In this document: in pieces, positions 38,072 to 47,492 of the stretch
How positions within the stretch are numbered: the stretch's first letter is position 1
Layout of the letters: each line of letters begins with the position of its first letter
Assembly (NCBI GenBank): GCA_022041995.1
Contig: CP074381.1
Coordinates: forward strand, 3,286,001-3,350,000
Length of the DNA: 64,000 bases
Direction: 5' to 3'
Origin: Cupriavidus necator
Lineage (GTDB): Bacteria > Pseudomonadota > Gammaproteobacteria > Burkholderiales > Burkholderiaceae
Notes under the pieces: model-generated
Database searches by the model: none
Told to the model about the DNA's origin: nothing
What the model saw: only the letters and a program-made list of their open reading frames with translations
Position numbers and translations under genes: made by a program

Positions 38072-38905
38072 GACGTGTGTCAGGTGTGGGTGGGGGCGCG
38101 CCGTCGGGAATCAGCGCAGTATGCGCGCCGTCGGTGACGCTGACGATGGCGGTGCGAAGCGCGCGCGAGCAGTGTTCAGGGGTCAGCACCTGGGCGGCGG
38201 TGCCATGCAGCGTAGTGCCGTCTTCGGCCATCAGCAGGGCATGGGTGGCGTAGCGCCGCGCCAGCGTCAGGTCGTGCAGGATCACCACGATGGCGTGGCG
38301 CCCGGCCCGCGCCAACGCGGCCAGCTGTTCCAGCACCAGGATCTGGTGGCGCAGGTCCAGGTGCGAGACCGGTTCGTCCAGCAGCAGCAGTGGCGCCTGC
38401 TGCGCCAGCGCCGCGGCCAGCGAGGCGCGCTGGCGCTCGCCGCCGGACAGGGTCAGCACATCGCGCGCGGCCAGTGCTTCAATATCCATCGCGCGGATCA
38501 CTTCATGCACGATGCGGTCGTCCTCGCGCCCGGTCCAGCCCCAGCCGGACAGGTGCGGATGCCGCCCCACGCGCACGGCATCCTGCACCGACATCGAGAA
38601 GGTGTCATGCACGGCCTGCGGCAGGTAGGCGCGCTGGCGCGCCAGCACCGCCGGCGCGATCTGCGCCGCCGCGGTGCCGTCGATCTCTGCGCTGCCGCCA
38701 TCGGCGTGGCGCAGGCCGGCCAGCACCGTCATCAGCGTGGACTTGCCGGCACCGTTGGGGCCGGCAATGCACCACAGCTGCCCGGGCCGATGGTCATCGT
38801 CAGGCGATCCACCAGCACGCGCTGGCCGGCGCGCAGCCGCACATCGCGCAGCGCAAGCTGCGGACAGGCGGTAAGCGGATGGGACCAGTGCGGGCCTTGG
38901 CTCAT
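38064..38905 (-). CDS. btuD: Cobalamin/heme-type ABC transporter ATP-binding protein, apparent frameshift
   Basis: Read from ATG 38905 (MSQGPHWSHPL) the frame breaks after residue 42, at the single G of 38780. Adding one G there restores QLWCIAGPNGAGKSTLMTV, including Walker A, and joins the downstream frame to give a 280-residue protein. The rest shows the signature LSGGERQRASLA and Walker B LLLLDEPVSHLD. It is the ATPase partner of the adjacent BtuC-like permease (4-base ATGA overlap) and of BtuF. Because the lost base is in a G/C run and several other genes here have the same defect, a sequencing error is more likely than a pseudogene. Confidence 0.85.
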
Positions 38906-39909
38906 CGCGGCCTGCGCAGCAGCAGGTAGAGGAAGGTCGGCACCCCCAGCAGCCCGGTGATCACGCCCACCGGCAGCTGCGCCGGCGCAACCACGGTGCG
39001 TGCGATCAGGTCGGCGGCCATCAGCAGCGCGCCGCCCAGCAGCGTGGCGGCCGGCAGCAGCAGGCGCTGGTCATTGCCCCACGCCAGCCGCACCAGGTGC
39101 GGCACCACCAGCCCGACAAAGCCGATCGAGCCGGCCGTGGTGATGGCCGCGGCAATGCACAGCGACGCCAGCAGGAAGGTCGCCAGCCGCACGCGGCCCA
39201 CGCGCACGCCCAGCGACTGCGCCACGGTCTCGCCCAGCAGCATCACGTTGAGTGCGCGCGCCATCGGCATGGCCAGCAGCAGCGCCACAACCAGCATGGC
39301 CAGCGCGCCGCCGTAGCTGGCGGTGCCGCTCAGGTCGCCGGTCAGCCAGAACAGCATGCCGCGCAGGCGCGACTCCGGCGCAATGGAAAGGACCAGGGTA
39401 ATGACCGCGCCCCAGCCTGCGGCCAGGATCACGCCGGTCAGCAACAGCCGGGCGCCCGCCTCGCGGTGGCCGCCCTGCACCTGCGGATGCAGCAGGTCGC
39501 GCCGCGCCAGCGACGCCACCAGCACCATCGCCGCCAGTGCACCGGCGGCGGCGGCGGCCTGCACGCCCCACCACGGCGCCAGCAGCAGCATGGCCAGCAG
39601 CGCGGCAGTGGAGGCGCCGCCCGATACGCCCAGCACATAGGGCTCGGCCAGCGGGTTGCGCAGCAGCACCTGCATCAGCGCGCCGGACAGGGCCAGCAGC
39701 CCGCCGCAGGCAAACGCCGCTGCCGCGCGCGGCAGCCGCAGTTCGCGCACGATCGCCGCGGCGGTGCCGGTGTCGGTACCGCTGAACGCAAGCCAGAGCT
39801 CGCGCGCATCGAGCGACACGCTGCCCAGCGCCAGCGACAACACGAACGCCAGCAGCGCCGCGAGCGCCAGCACCAGCCAGATCGCCAGGGCGCGCCGGAA
39901 CTCAGACAT
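38902..39909 (-). CDS. btuC: FecCD/BtuC-family ABC transporter permease
   Basis: A 335-residue inner-membrane permease with nine to ten predicted helices. The start is hydrophobic (AIWLVLALAALLAFVLSLALG). The family segment RLPRAAAAFACGGLLALSGALMQVLLRNPLAEPYVLGVSGGAS lies near residues 58-100 (quoted as its outline), and GLVVPHLVRLAWGNDQRLLLPA lies near 265-286, the ATPase-docking region. Substrates of the family are iron-siderophores, heme and cobalamin; the riboswitch and cob genes argue for cobalamin or cobinamide. It begins 15 bases after the restored btuB stop. Confidence 0.92.
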   Translation of the reverse strand: MSEFRRALAIWLVLALAALLAFVLSLALGSVSLDARELWLAFSGTDTGTAAAIVRELRLPRAAAAFACGGLLALSGALMQVLLRNPLAEPYVLGVSGGASTAALLAMLLLAPWWGVQAAAAAGALAAMVLVASLARRDLLHPQVQGGHREAGARLLLTGVILAAGWGAVITLVLSIAPESRLRGMLFWLTGDLSGTASYGGALAMLVVALLLAMPMARALNVMLLGETVAQSLGVRVGRVRLATFLLASLCIAAAITTAGSIGFVGLVVPHLVRLAWGNDQRLLLPAATLLGGALLMAADLIARTVVAPAQLPVGVITGLLGVPTFLYLLLRRPR

Positions 39910-39924
39910 GGCGCGCCCGTGCGC

Positions 39925-41828
39925 TCATCGCTGGCGCCAGCCAGCGTGATGAAGCCCGCGCGCCCCTGCGTGTTGTAGGGGTAGGCGAGCTGGTAGTCCT
40001 TGTCGAACAGGTTTTCGACGCGGGCGGCGATAAACCATTGCTTGTCGATGTTGTAGCGGGCGTTCAGGTTGACGATACCGTATCCGCCCAGCTTGCGCGA
40101 GCCGGTATCCATGCGCGAGGACGACACCAGCCATTCGCCGCCGAAGCGCCAGTTGCCGAAGTCACGGCCCACGTCCAGCGCGGCATGGCGGCGCGCGCGG
40201 CGCAGCAGCTGGGTGTTGGTCTGCTCGTCGACCGGGTTCTGGAAGGTCACGCTGGCGCCGAAGTCGGTGCCATACACGGTGGCGCGCCACGAAGCCTCGA
40301 TGCCCTGCACCTTGGCCTTGTTGACGTTCTGCGCCAGGAACATGCCGCTGGGCTGCAGGGCCGACACGATCAGGTCGTTGTAGCGCGTCTCGAATGCGGT
40401 CACGCGCAGCAAGCCGGCGCTGGCGGTGGCGTACTGCACGCCCGCCTCGACCGACTTGGCACGTTCCGGCTGCAGGTTCGGCTGGCCGAAGTTGGGGAAG
40501 TACAGCTCGTTGAAGGTCGGCGCGCGGAAGGCATTGCTGACGCTGGCGATCAGCTTGAGCGCATCGGTCACGTAGTAGCCGTAGCCGGCGCGGAAGCTGC
40601 CCTGGTTGCCGAAGTCGGAATAGTGGTCGTTGCGCGCGTTGAGCTGCAGCTGGTGCTTGCCGATGCGCCCGTCATAGCCGCCGAACACCGAAAACACATT
40701 GCGCGTGGGCGCGCCGTAGGCGCTGGAGTCGAGCTCCTGCTGCAGGTAGTCGGTGCCGAACAGCAGCGTGTGGTTGGCGGCCAGCGCATACTCGTTCTGC
40801 CAGTTGAACTGGCGGTTGCGGGTATTGAAGGTGCCGTTGGGATTGCCGTTGAGGAAGGTGTCGCTGCGGTCCTCGCTCTGCGACAGCTTGAAATGGGTGG
40901 ACCAGTCCGCCCCCACCTTGCCGTTGACGAAGGCCGACAGCGTGTACAGCTCGCTGTTGGTCCGGTTGTCGTCGGTCGGGCGGCCGAAGGCGCTGTCGAA
41001 CGACAGCTTGCTCTTCGAGTAATAGCCGGTGAGGCCCGCGTCCCAGTCCGGCGCGAAGCGGTGCTTGACCTGGCCCGACACGCTCTGGTTCTCGTACGGA
41101 TTGTCGTTGGGATTGGCGCGCGGCGCCTGCTTCGTGTTGATTGACGAGAAGCCGTCGGTCTTGAACGCCGAGCCGGTCAGGTTGAACGAGGTATCGCCGA
41201 CCTGGCCCCCATAGCCGACCGTGCCCTGGCGCGTGTTGTTGCTGCCGTATTCCACCTGCGCATTGGCTGCCGGCGCCTGGCCCGCGCCGCTCTTGGTGAA
41301 GATCTGCACCACGCCGCCGATGGCGTCCGAGCCGTACAGCGCCGACACATTGCCGCGCACCACCTCGATGCGCTCGATCTGGTCGGGCAGGATATTGGCC
41401 AGCTGCGCGGTGCCGCTGCTCGCGGCCGATATCCGCACGCCGTCGATCAGGATCAGCGTCTGGTTGGAGTTGGCGCCGCGCATGAACAGCGTGGTGTTGG
41501 TGCCCATGCCGCCGTTGGCCGAGAACTCCACGCCGGCCTGGTTGCGCAGCAGCGTGCGCAGGTCGGGCGCCTGCGAGTTGACGATGTCCTGCTGCGTGAC
41601 CACCGTGGTATGAGGCAGCGCCTCGGTAATGGCTTGCGCGGTACGGGTGGAGGTGACCACTACCGGCGCGAGCTGAGTGGTGCGGCTGTCAGTGCCGCTG
41701 TCGGCCGCTTGCGCGAACGAAGTGGCCGGAACCAGGGTGAACGAGGCGATGGCCGCCAGGATGACGGGCACGGACGGACGCACCGCCGGGGTTGCCGGGC
41801 GGGTCGACCTGTGGAGCGATGAACGCAT
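39925..41828 (-). CDS. btuB: TonB-dependent cobalamin receptor BtuB, apparent C-terminal frameshift
   Basis: From ATG 41828 a signal peptide (VILAAIASFTLVPATSFAQA) is followed by a TonB-box-like APVVVTSTR and a plug domain with LILIDGVRISAASSG and RIEVVRGNVSALYGSDAIGG. A beta-barrel then runs to the end. At the very C-terminus the frame runs past the barrel into btuC. Adding one G at the single G of 39940 gives ITLAWRQR and a stop at 39925, for 634 residues, 15 bases before btuC. The break is therefore read as a base-calling loss. The long 5' leader holds a cobalamin riboswitch. The protein imports cobalamin or related corrinoids across the outer membrane. Confidence 0.9.
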
Positions 41829-41915
41829 GATGCAGGACAGGATAGGAACGGCCGGGCCCGCTCCCCCGCGGACCATATGGCGATGAGGCGTGCCGCGCAC
41901 GGGCGGCAGCCCGCG

Positions 41916-42199
41916 TTCAGGCCGGTATCCGGGCTGGCGACACTGGGCCGGCGCCTTCCCGAACCTGCGGTTCAGTGGCGTGTGGCCGGTCCTGCGGGGC
42001 ATGTGGCCGGGAATGGGATCCGGCCTTGCCAGCGACGTTGCCGGCAGTCGGCTATGTCGGGGTCTGGCAGATGCGCACCGCGGTCGCTTACCGTTGCGGG
42101 GGCAGCACAGGTTGGCCTGTCCGGCGCGTCAGCCGGCCCGGCTCCCTGTTTCCCGTTGAACTGCCCTTTCGCCAGGGACGAAAAGGGCGAGCACCTAGA
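41916..42199 (-). promoter_or_regulatory. Cobalamin (AdoCbl) riboswitch in the btuB leader
   Basis: On the minus strand the sequence begins AGGTGCTCGCCC, passes through GGGAAACAGGGAGCC, the core TGCTGCCCCCGCAACGGTAAGC, the GCCACTG element followed by GGGAAGGC, and ends with CCCGGATACCGGCC. These are the recognised blocks of the B12 riboswitch in the expected order. Downstream, before the btuB start at 41828, a short GGGC/GCCC hairpin could be the expression platform. Binding of adenosylcobalamin is expected to repress btuB and the linked transport and cob genes. This fills the gap between btuB and the coiled-coil gene. Confidence 0.92.
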
Positions 42200-42208
42200 A
42201 CGTGCGCG

Positions 42209-42236
42209 AGTCTAGGGCGTTTCGCCCCCGCGTCAA
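42209..42236 (-). promoter_or_regulatory. Promoter of the riboswitch-btuB operon
   Basis: On the minus strand TTGACG (42236-42231) and TAGACT (42214-42209) are separated by 16 bases. A start near 42202 would place the riboswitch at the very 5' end of the transcript. It is a close sigma-70 match on the -35 side. Confidence 0.6.
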
Positions 42237-42337
42237 CGCGGCTGCCAGTAGTGTTTTGTCACAACTCTGGTGGCGTTTTAGGTGCAGAAGCCTGCAACTT
42301 CCACCCGGGTGGCCGGTCACAAACCCTTTCCTCCGCA

Positions 42338-42365
42338 TTGTGCAAGCCGGCGCATCGGCTAGAAT
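42338..42365 (+). promoter_or_regulatory. Candidate promoter for the coiled-coil gene and zapA
   Basis: TTGTGC at 42338-42343 and TAGAAT at 42360-42365 are separated by 16 bases. The predicted start near 42372 lies about 30 bases before the preferred ATG at 42403. It is divergent from the btuB promoter 100 bases away. Confidence 0.45.
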
Positions 42366-42402
42366 CGCGATACCTGACACTTCTCCCATCATGACAGGCC
42401 CT

Positions 42403-42722
42403 ATGCTCACCGAACTCGAACAACTGGCCGCCAAGATCGGGCGCGTGCTGCACCATGCGGACACCCTGGCGGCGGAGAACCAGCGGCTGCGCGACGAGAT
42501 CGCCCGGCTGGAGGGCGAAGCCGCGCAATTGCGCGGCGAGCGCGAGGCCATGGCTGCCGACCGCGAACTGCTCAATATCAAGATCGAGGAAGCGCAGCTG
42601 CGCATCCAGTCCATCCTTGACAAGCTGCCGACTGCCAGCGACACGCGCCAGCTCGACCTGCTGGGCGAAGAGGCTGCGGCGCAGGGCGCCGAGCCGCACA
42701 AGGCCCCGGAGAACACGCATGA
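42403..42722 (+). CDS. Small coiled-coil protein upstream of zapA, probable frameshift near its end
   Basis: A protein of about 106 residues beginning MLTELEQLAAKIGRVLHHAD; an ATG at 42391 would add four residues. Almost the whole length is heptad-like, rich in Leu, Glu and Arg, so a coiled coil is expected, as in ZapB-like division proteins. A conserved-looking LDLLGEEAAAQ closes it. As read, the frame runs on through zapA without a stop. Adding one C to the run 42704-42707 ends the protein in APGEHA with a TGA that overlaps the zapA start (ATGA). I therefore infer a base loss here. A role in cell division is suggested only by context. Confidence 0.7.
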
Positions 42723-43051
42723 GCAACAAGCAAGTCGAAGTCAATATCGCCGGCCAGCCCTACCGCTTTGCCATCGCGCCCGAGAACGAGGCCGCGCTGC
42801 TGGAGGCCGTGGCCCTGGTCGACACGCAAATGAACAAGCTGCGCAACGGCATCGCGGCCAAGGGCGTGGAGCGTGTGGCGGTCATGGCCGCCATCAGCAT
42901 CGCCTCGGACCTGCTGTCGATGCAGCGCAAGCAGCAGGCCGAGGGCACGATCCCGGTCGATGCCATCCGCGCGCGCATCCGCGAACTCAACGACCGCGCC
43001 GACGAAGCCCTGCGGCAGTATGCGCACGTGGGCACCGGTACGCGCGGCTGA
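42719..43051 (+). CDS. zapA: Cell division protein ZapA
   Basis: A 110-residue protein that binds FtsZ and promotes Z-ring bundling. It starts MSNKQVEVNIAGQPYRFAIA, matching the ZapA N-terminal beta region. The middle AVMAAISIASDLL and the long C-terminal helix fit the tetrameric coiled-coil family. ATG 42719 would overlap the TGA of the upstream coiled-coil gene. zapA followed by 6S RNA is the conserved order in many proteobacteria and is kept here. Confidence 0.92.
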   Translation: MSNKQVEVNIAGQPYRFAIAPENEAALLEAVALVDTQMNKLRNGIAAKGVERVAVMAAISIASDLLSMQRKQQAEGTIPVDAIRARIRELNDRADEALRQYAHVGTGTRG

Positions 43052-43120
43052 GCGATGACGGTGGGATGTGCCGCGGATGCCGCGCTGTCGCGCAAAATGT
43101 AACGATACGCGCGAGTGGAC

Positions 43121-43149
43121 TTGGTATGCCCTGCAACGCGGTGTATAGT
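43121..43149 (+). promoter_or_regulatory. Candidate sigma-70 promoter for precursor 6S RNA
   Basis: TTGGTA at 43121-43126 and TATAGT at 43144-43149 have 17 bases between them. A start near 43156 would give a precursor with about 165 bases ahead of the mature 6S RNA, resembling the distal promoter arrangement known for ssrS in Escherichia coli. Confidence 0.5.
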
Positions 43150-43242
43150 GTAGCCAGACTGCACGAGGCACCACAGATGTGCAGCGACAGGCCAGGTTAT
43201 CGCGCCCGGCCGCCGTTCTCATCCCATCCTAGTCAGAAACGG

Positions 43243-43314
43243 CAAACGTCTGACATCCTGCACGCGGATCCGGTTTTCCGGGCACGACGATGCGCCTGGA
43301 GAGTCAGACGTTTG
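43243..43314. repeat. 12-bp perfect inverted repeat just upstream of 6S RNA
   Basis: CAAACGTCTGAC (43243-43254) pairs with GTCAGACGTTTG (43303-43314), with a 48-base spacer. An extra GTCAGA at 43232-43237 could compete for pairing with the left arm. The right arm ends seven bases before the predicted 5' end of the 6S RNA. It could be an operator or a processing stem in the 6S precursor. Confidence 0.7.
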
Positions 43315-43320
43315 ACAGTT

Positions 43321-43531
43321 TCCCTGCCTGGTTCGTGAGGGTCATAAACTCCTTGAACCGATATGCATTGCATGGTGCGGGATCATGTCGCGTGGGCGAG
43401 CGCGTCGTCGCATTCATAGTCTGGGCCTGGCCTGGACTCCCTGAGTGGATGATGTACCCGAAATGCGACTTCCGCAGCCACTCTGAACCTCACTTGGGTT
43501 CAGGATGCCGACCTAGCGGCCAAGGCGGGGA
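43321..43531 (+). ncRNA. ssrS: 6S RNA (SsrS)
   Basis: The 5' part TCCCTGCCTGG (43321-43331) can pair with the 3' part CCAAGGCGGGGA (43520-43531) to make the closing stem. CCTTGAACCGATAT near 43350 and the 3' segment with GGGTTCAGGATGCCGACCTAGCGGC (outline, near 43497-43520) match the two sides of the conserved central bubble region of known 6S RNAs. Location directly after zapA is the classical site. The RNA mimics an open promoter and binds sigma-70 RNA polymerase in stationary phase. The exact ends are approximate. Confidence 0.85.
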
Positions 43532-43536
43532 CCCCC

Positions 43537-43573
43537 TAAAAAGGCGGTGGTTTTCTGAACCATCGCCTTTTTT
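43537..43573 (+). terminator. Rho-independent terminator after 6S RNA
   Basis: AAAAAGGCGGTGGTT and AACCATCGCCTTTTTT form a stem of about 13 pairs with one G-T pair, a small loop (TTCTG) and a T run ending at about 43573. It is placed right after the 6S RNA. Confidence 0.85.
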
Positions 43574-43645
43574 CTTGCCTGCGCGTCCGCGTGCGCACCC
43601 TGTGCACGCGGCACCCTGATCTGCCTTCCATTCCTGAGCTGCGCC

Positions 43646-44127
<482 letters not shown>

Positions 44128-44179
44128 ACCCTGCCCGGCCGGCCCGGGCAAGGCTGATTATCACAACCCTTAAGAAACG

Positions 44180-45004
44180 ATGCAGTTCGACAACCTGCCG
44201 GTGCTGGTTCCTGCCCTGCTTGCACTGGGCGCTTTCACCGGCTTCTGCGCCGGGCTGCTCGGCGTGGGCGGCGGCATGATGATGGTGCCCTTCCTGACGC
44301 TGCTGTTCACCAGCCTGGGCTTTGCCGACGAGGCCATCGTCCATATGGCGATCGCCACCTCGATGGGCACCATCCTGTTCACCTCATTGTCGTCCGTGCG
44401 CGCGCACCACCAGCGCGGCGCGGTGCGCTGGCCGATCGTGCTGGCGCTGGCGCCGGGCATCGTGCTCGGCGGCATGATCGGCGGCGGCAAGGTGTTCGCG
44501 GCGCTCAAGACCAGCTGGCTGTCGCTGGCCTTTGCCGGCTTCGTCGGGTTTTCCGCGCTGCAGATGCTGCGCAACCGTCGCCCCAAGCCGGGCCGGCAGC
44601 TGCCCGGCTTTGCCGGGATGGCGGGCACGGGCGGCGTGATCGGCTTCCTGTCCAGCCTGGTTGGCGCGGGCGGCGCCTTTGTCTCGGTGCCGTTCATGAC
44701 CTGGTGCAACGTGCCGATCCACAACGCAGTGGCCACCTCGGCCGCGCTCGGCTTCCCGATCGCCGCGGCCAGCGTGGCCGGCTATGTCTGGAGCGGCTGG
44801 CAGATGCCGGGGCTGCCGGCAGGATCGCTCGGCTATCTCTACCTGCCGGCCCTGCTGGTGATCGCCGCGGCCAGCGTGATGACCGCGCCGCTGGGCGCGC
44901 GCACCGCGCACCGGATGGATGTGGGCCAGTTGCGCAAGGTCTTTGCCGCGCTGCTGCTGTGCCTGGCAAGCTATATGTTGTGGAAGGCCTGGCAGGCATT
45001 CTGA
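44180..45004 (+). CDS. TauE/SafE-family sulfite exporter-like membrane protein
   Basis: A 274-residue inner-membrane protein with about eight hydrophobic helices. Two related halves each have a Gly-rich helix start: GFCAGLLGVGGGMMMVPFL near residues 20-38 and GFLSSLVGAGGAFVSVPFM near 155-173. This internal duplication is the TauE/SafE (DUF81) hallmark. Members export organosulfur compounds, sulfite or other small anions; the substrate is unknown here. It lies 52 bases after the EVE gene on the same strand. Confidence 0.92.
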   Translation: MQFDNLPVLVPALLALGAFTGFCAGLLGVGGGMMMVPFLTLLFTSLGFADEAIVHMAIATSMGTILFTSLSSVRAHHQRGAVRWPIVLALAPGIVLGGMIGGGKVFAALKTSWLSLAFAGFVGFSALQMLRNRRPKPGRQLPGFAGMAGTGGVIGFLSSLVGAGGAFVSVPFMTWCNVPIHNAVATSAALGFPIAAASVAGYVWSGWQMPGLPAGSLGYLYLPALLVIAAASVMTAPLGARTAHRMDVGQLRKVFAALLLCLASYMLWKAWQAF

Positions 45005-45118
45005 CCCGGACGGGGGAGGCGCGCCCGCGCCGGCTTCGCAACAATCGTTTGCAATGTCGCGGAACGATCGGGCACCCGGGCACGTCTTATCCCCATCACG
45101 TTTGAACGGGAGAACAAC

Positions 45119-45817
45119 ATGAAACAATGGCTTGCCGCCACCCTGCTGGGCACCACCGCCATCGTCGCCTCGGCGCACGGTGGCCCCGCTGAAACGCCGT
45201 CGGGCGTGCTGTCGCTGAGCGCGCAGGCCGTCACCGAAGTGCCGACCGATATCGTGCACCTGACGCTTGCCGCGGAGCAGGAAGGCGCTGAACCGGCAGC
45301 GATTTCCTCGGCCCTGTCGACCCGCACGCAGGCCGTCATCACGCAGGCGCGCCGCGTCCAGGGCGTGACCGCCGAGTCGGGCGGCTTCACCATCCACCCG
45401 AACACCGACCGCAACGGCCGCATCAGCACCTGGCGCGGGCGTTCCGAAGTCATCCTGAAGTCGCGCGATTTCTCGGCCGTGTCCAAGCTCGCGGGCGAGC
45501 TGGCCAGCCAGATGCAGGTGCAGAACATCGCCTTCTCGCTGTCGCGCGAAGCGCGCGAGGCCGCTGAAGCCAAGCTAGCCGAGCAGGCCATCGCCTCGTT
45601 CCGCAGCAAGGCGCAGTCGACCACCAGGCTGTTCGGCTACAACAGCTACACCATCCGCGAAGTCAGCCTGAATGAAACCGGCGTGGTGCCGCCGATGCCG
45701 CGCATGTACGGTGCTGCCAAGGCCATGATGGCCGACGCTGCGGTGCCGGTGCCGGTTGAGGGCGGCAAGACCCAGGTGACGGTGTCGGTCAACGGCTCCG
45801 TGCAGATGCTGAAGTAA
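45119..45817 (+). CDS. SIMPL domain-containing (DUF541) periplasmic protein
   Basis: A 232-residue protein. A signal peptide (KQWLAATLLGTTAIVASAHG) is followed by the SIMPL fold, with GVLSLSAQAVTEVPTDIVHLTLAAEQEG as the typical first strand region (around residues 26-53) and a long alternating beta/helix body to a final VTVSVNGSVQML. The family resembles YggE, whose deletion raises oxidative-stress markers; function is otherwise uncertain. The ribosome-binding site is GGGAGAA before ATG 45119. A 9-bp hairpin follows at 45825. Confidence 0.88.
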   Translation: MKQWLAATLLGTTAIVASAHGGPAETPSGVLSLSAQAVTEVPTDIVHLTLAAEQEGAEPAAISSALSTRTQAVITQARRVQGVTAESGGFTIHPNTDRNGRISTWRGRSEVILKSRDFSAVSKLAGELASQMQVQNIAFSLSREAREAAEAKLAEQAIASFRSKAQSTTRLFGYNSYTIREVSLNETGVVPPMPRMYGAAKAMMADAAVPVPVEGGKTQVTVSVNGSVQMLK

Positions 45818-45824
45818 GACAGCC

Positions 45825-45850
45825 GCGCCCTGCACCATCGCGCAGGGCGC
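45825..45850. terminator. Hairpin between convergent genes
   Basis: GCGCCCTGC (45825-45833) and GCAGGGCGC (45842-45850) form a perfect 9-bp stem with an 8-base loop between the stops of the SIMPL gene and matB. There is no T run on either side, so termination activity is only a guess. Confidence 0.4.
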
Positions 45851-45865
45851 TTGCCATCACGGCGC

Positions 45866-47419
45866 TCAGAGCGCCGCGAACTGCTCGCGCAGCACGTTCT
45901 TCTGCACCTTGCCCATGGTATTGCGCGGCAACTCGTCCACCACGTGCACGCGCTTGGGCACCTTGAAGTTGGCGATGCGGCCCTTGAGCGTGCCGATCAG
46001 CGCCGCCTCGTCGATGTCCGCACCCGGCTTGCGCACCACCACCGCCACCACCGCCTCGCCGAAATCCGCGTGCGGCACGCCGATCACGGCGCTCTCGGCC
46101 ACGCCCGGCATCTCGTCGATAAAGCTCTCGATTTCCTTCGGGTAGACGTTGTAGCCGCCCGAGATGATCAGGTCCTTGCTGCGCCCGACGATGGTCAGGT
46201 AGTTGTCCGGCACCGCGCGCTCGCCGGCCTGGCTGACCATGGCGCCGCCGAAGCGGCCGACGTCGCCGGTCTTGAACCAGCCGTCCTCCGTGAACTCTTC
46301 CTTGGTCTTCTCCGGCATGCGCCAGTAGCCCTTGAACACGTTCGGGCCCTGGACCTCGACATTGCCGATCACGCCCGGCGCGCACGGCTGGCCCTCGCCA
46401 TCGACCACGCGCACCGACACGCCTGGCAGCGCCATGCCGACGGTGCCACCGATGCGCTCGCCCAGCGCGCAATCGTACGGGTTGGAAACCAGCATAACGG
46501 TCTCGCTCATGCCGTAGCGTTCCAGGATGGTATGGCCGGTGCGCTCGCGGAAGGCATCGAAGGTCTCCAGCAGCAGCGGCGCCGAGCCGGATACGAACAG
46601 CCGCATGCGGCGGCAGGTGTCGTCGTCGAAGCGCGGCTCCTGCAGCATGCGCACATAGTAGGTCGGCACACCCATCATCACCGTGCAGCGCGGCAGGAAT
46701 TTCAGCACCTGCGCCATGTCCAGCCTCGGCGCCCAGATCATCTTGGCACCGGCCAGCAGCGCGCCGTGCGAAGCCACGAACAGGCCATGCACGTGGAAGA
46801 TCGGCAGCATGTGCAGCAGCACGTCGTCGCTGCGCCAGCCCCAGAATTCATGCAGCGTCTGCGCATTCGAGGCCAGGTTGCGGTGCGTCAGCATCGCGCC
46901 CTTGCTGCGGCCGGTGGTGCCAGAGGTGTAGAGAATGGCGGCAAGGTCGTCATCCTGGCGTGCGACCGTCTCGAAGGCATCTGACTTGCCCGCGGCACGC
47001 GACAGCAGCGAGCCGCTGCGGTCATCGTCCAGCGTAAAGACGTGGTTGACGCCGTGGCGGAACGCCACCTTGGACACCCAGCCAAAATTCTTGCTGCTGC
47101 ACACCACCACCGACGGCTCGGCATTGCCGACGAAGTAGTCGATCTCTGCTTCCTGGTAAGCGGTGTTCAGCGGCAGGTAGACGTAGCCGGCGCGCAGCGT
47201 GGCCAGGTACAGGAACAGCGCTTCGGGGGACTTCTCCACCTGCACCGCGACGCGTGCGCCTTCGGGCAGGTGCAGCGAGGCCAGCAGGTTGGCCAGCTTG
47301 GCGGTGGCGCGGTCGAGGTCGTCCCAGCTGTAGTACAGCCCATCATGCGTCTCGATGCAGCAGGCGGTGCGGTCGGCGGGGAAGCGGGATTCGAACAGGG
47401 CGAACAGGTTGGCGTTCAT
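45866..47419 (-). CDS. matB: Malonyl-CoA ligase (malonyl-CoA synthetase)
   Basis: A 517-residue ANL-superfamily ligase. ATG 47419 gives the MatB-type start MNANLFALFESRFP. The P-loop is YTSGTTGRSKGAMLTH near residues 155-170, the middle has ERYGMSETVM, the hinge GWFKTGDVG is followed by GRSKDLIISGGYNVYPKEIE, and the catalytic lysine is in NTMGKVQK near 506. It is close to known malonyl-CoA synthetases, and the malonyl-CoA decarboxylase encoded upstream in the same direction supports malonate as substrate. It is last in the malonate locus. Confidence 0.92.
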   Translation of the reverse strand: MNANLFALFESRFPADRTACCIETHDGLYYSWDDLDRATAKLANLLASLHLPEGARVAVQVEKSPEALFLYLATLRAGYVYLPLNTAYQEAEIDYFVGNAEPSVVVCSSKNFGWVSKVAFRHGVNHVFTLDDDRSGSLLSRAAGKSDAFETVARQDDDLAAILYTSGTTGRSKGAMLTHRNLASNAQTLHEFWGWRSDDVLLHMLPIFHVHGLFVASHGALLAGAKMIWAPRLDMAQVLKFLPRCTVMMGVPTYYVRMLQEPRFDDDTCRRMRLFVSGSAPLLLETFDAFRERTGHTILERYGMSETVMLVSNPYDCALGERIGGTVGMALPGVSVRVVDGEGQPCAPGVIGNVEVQGPNVFKGYWRMPEKTKEEFTEDGWFKTGDVGRFGGAMVSQAGERAVPDNYLTIVGRSKDLIISGGYNVYPKEIESFIDEMPGVAESAVIGVPHADFGEAVVAVVVRKPGADIDEAALIGTLKGRIANFKVPKRVHVVDELPRNTMGKVQKNVLREQFAAL

Positions 47420-47492
47420 GTCGGGGATCGAACGAAAAGCTAAGGAAAACGAAGAAAGCAATCACGCGCGGAGGCAGTCCTGGCGGCGTGCC

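Noticed and set aside
38064..38905. btuD as a true pseudogene
   Set aside because: A one-base fix restores a full ATPase with all motifs, neighbours are intact, and the same type of loss recurs in lptG.
42202..43338. A 378-codon plus-strand frame running through zapA
   Set aside because: It continues out of phase through zapA into the 6S precursor region, which is not credible; a lost C at 42704-42707 explains it.
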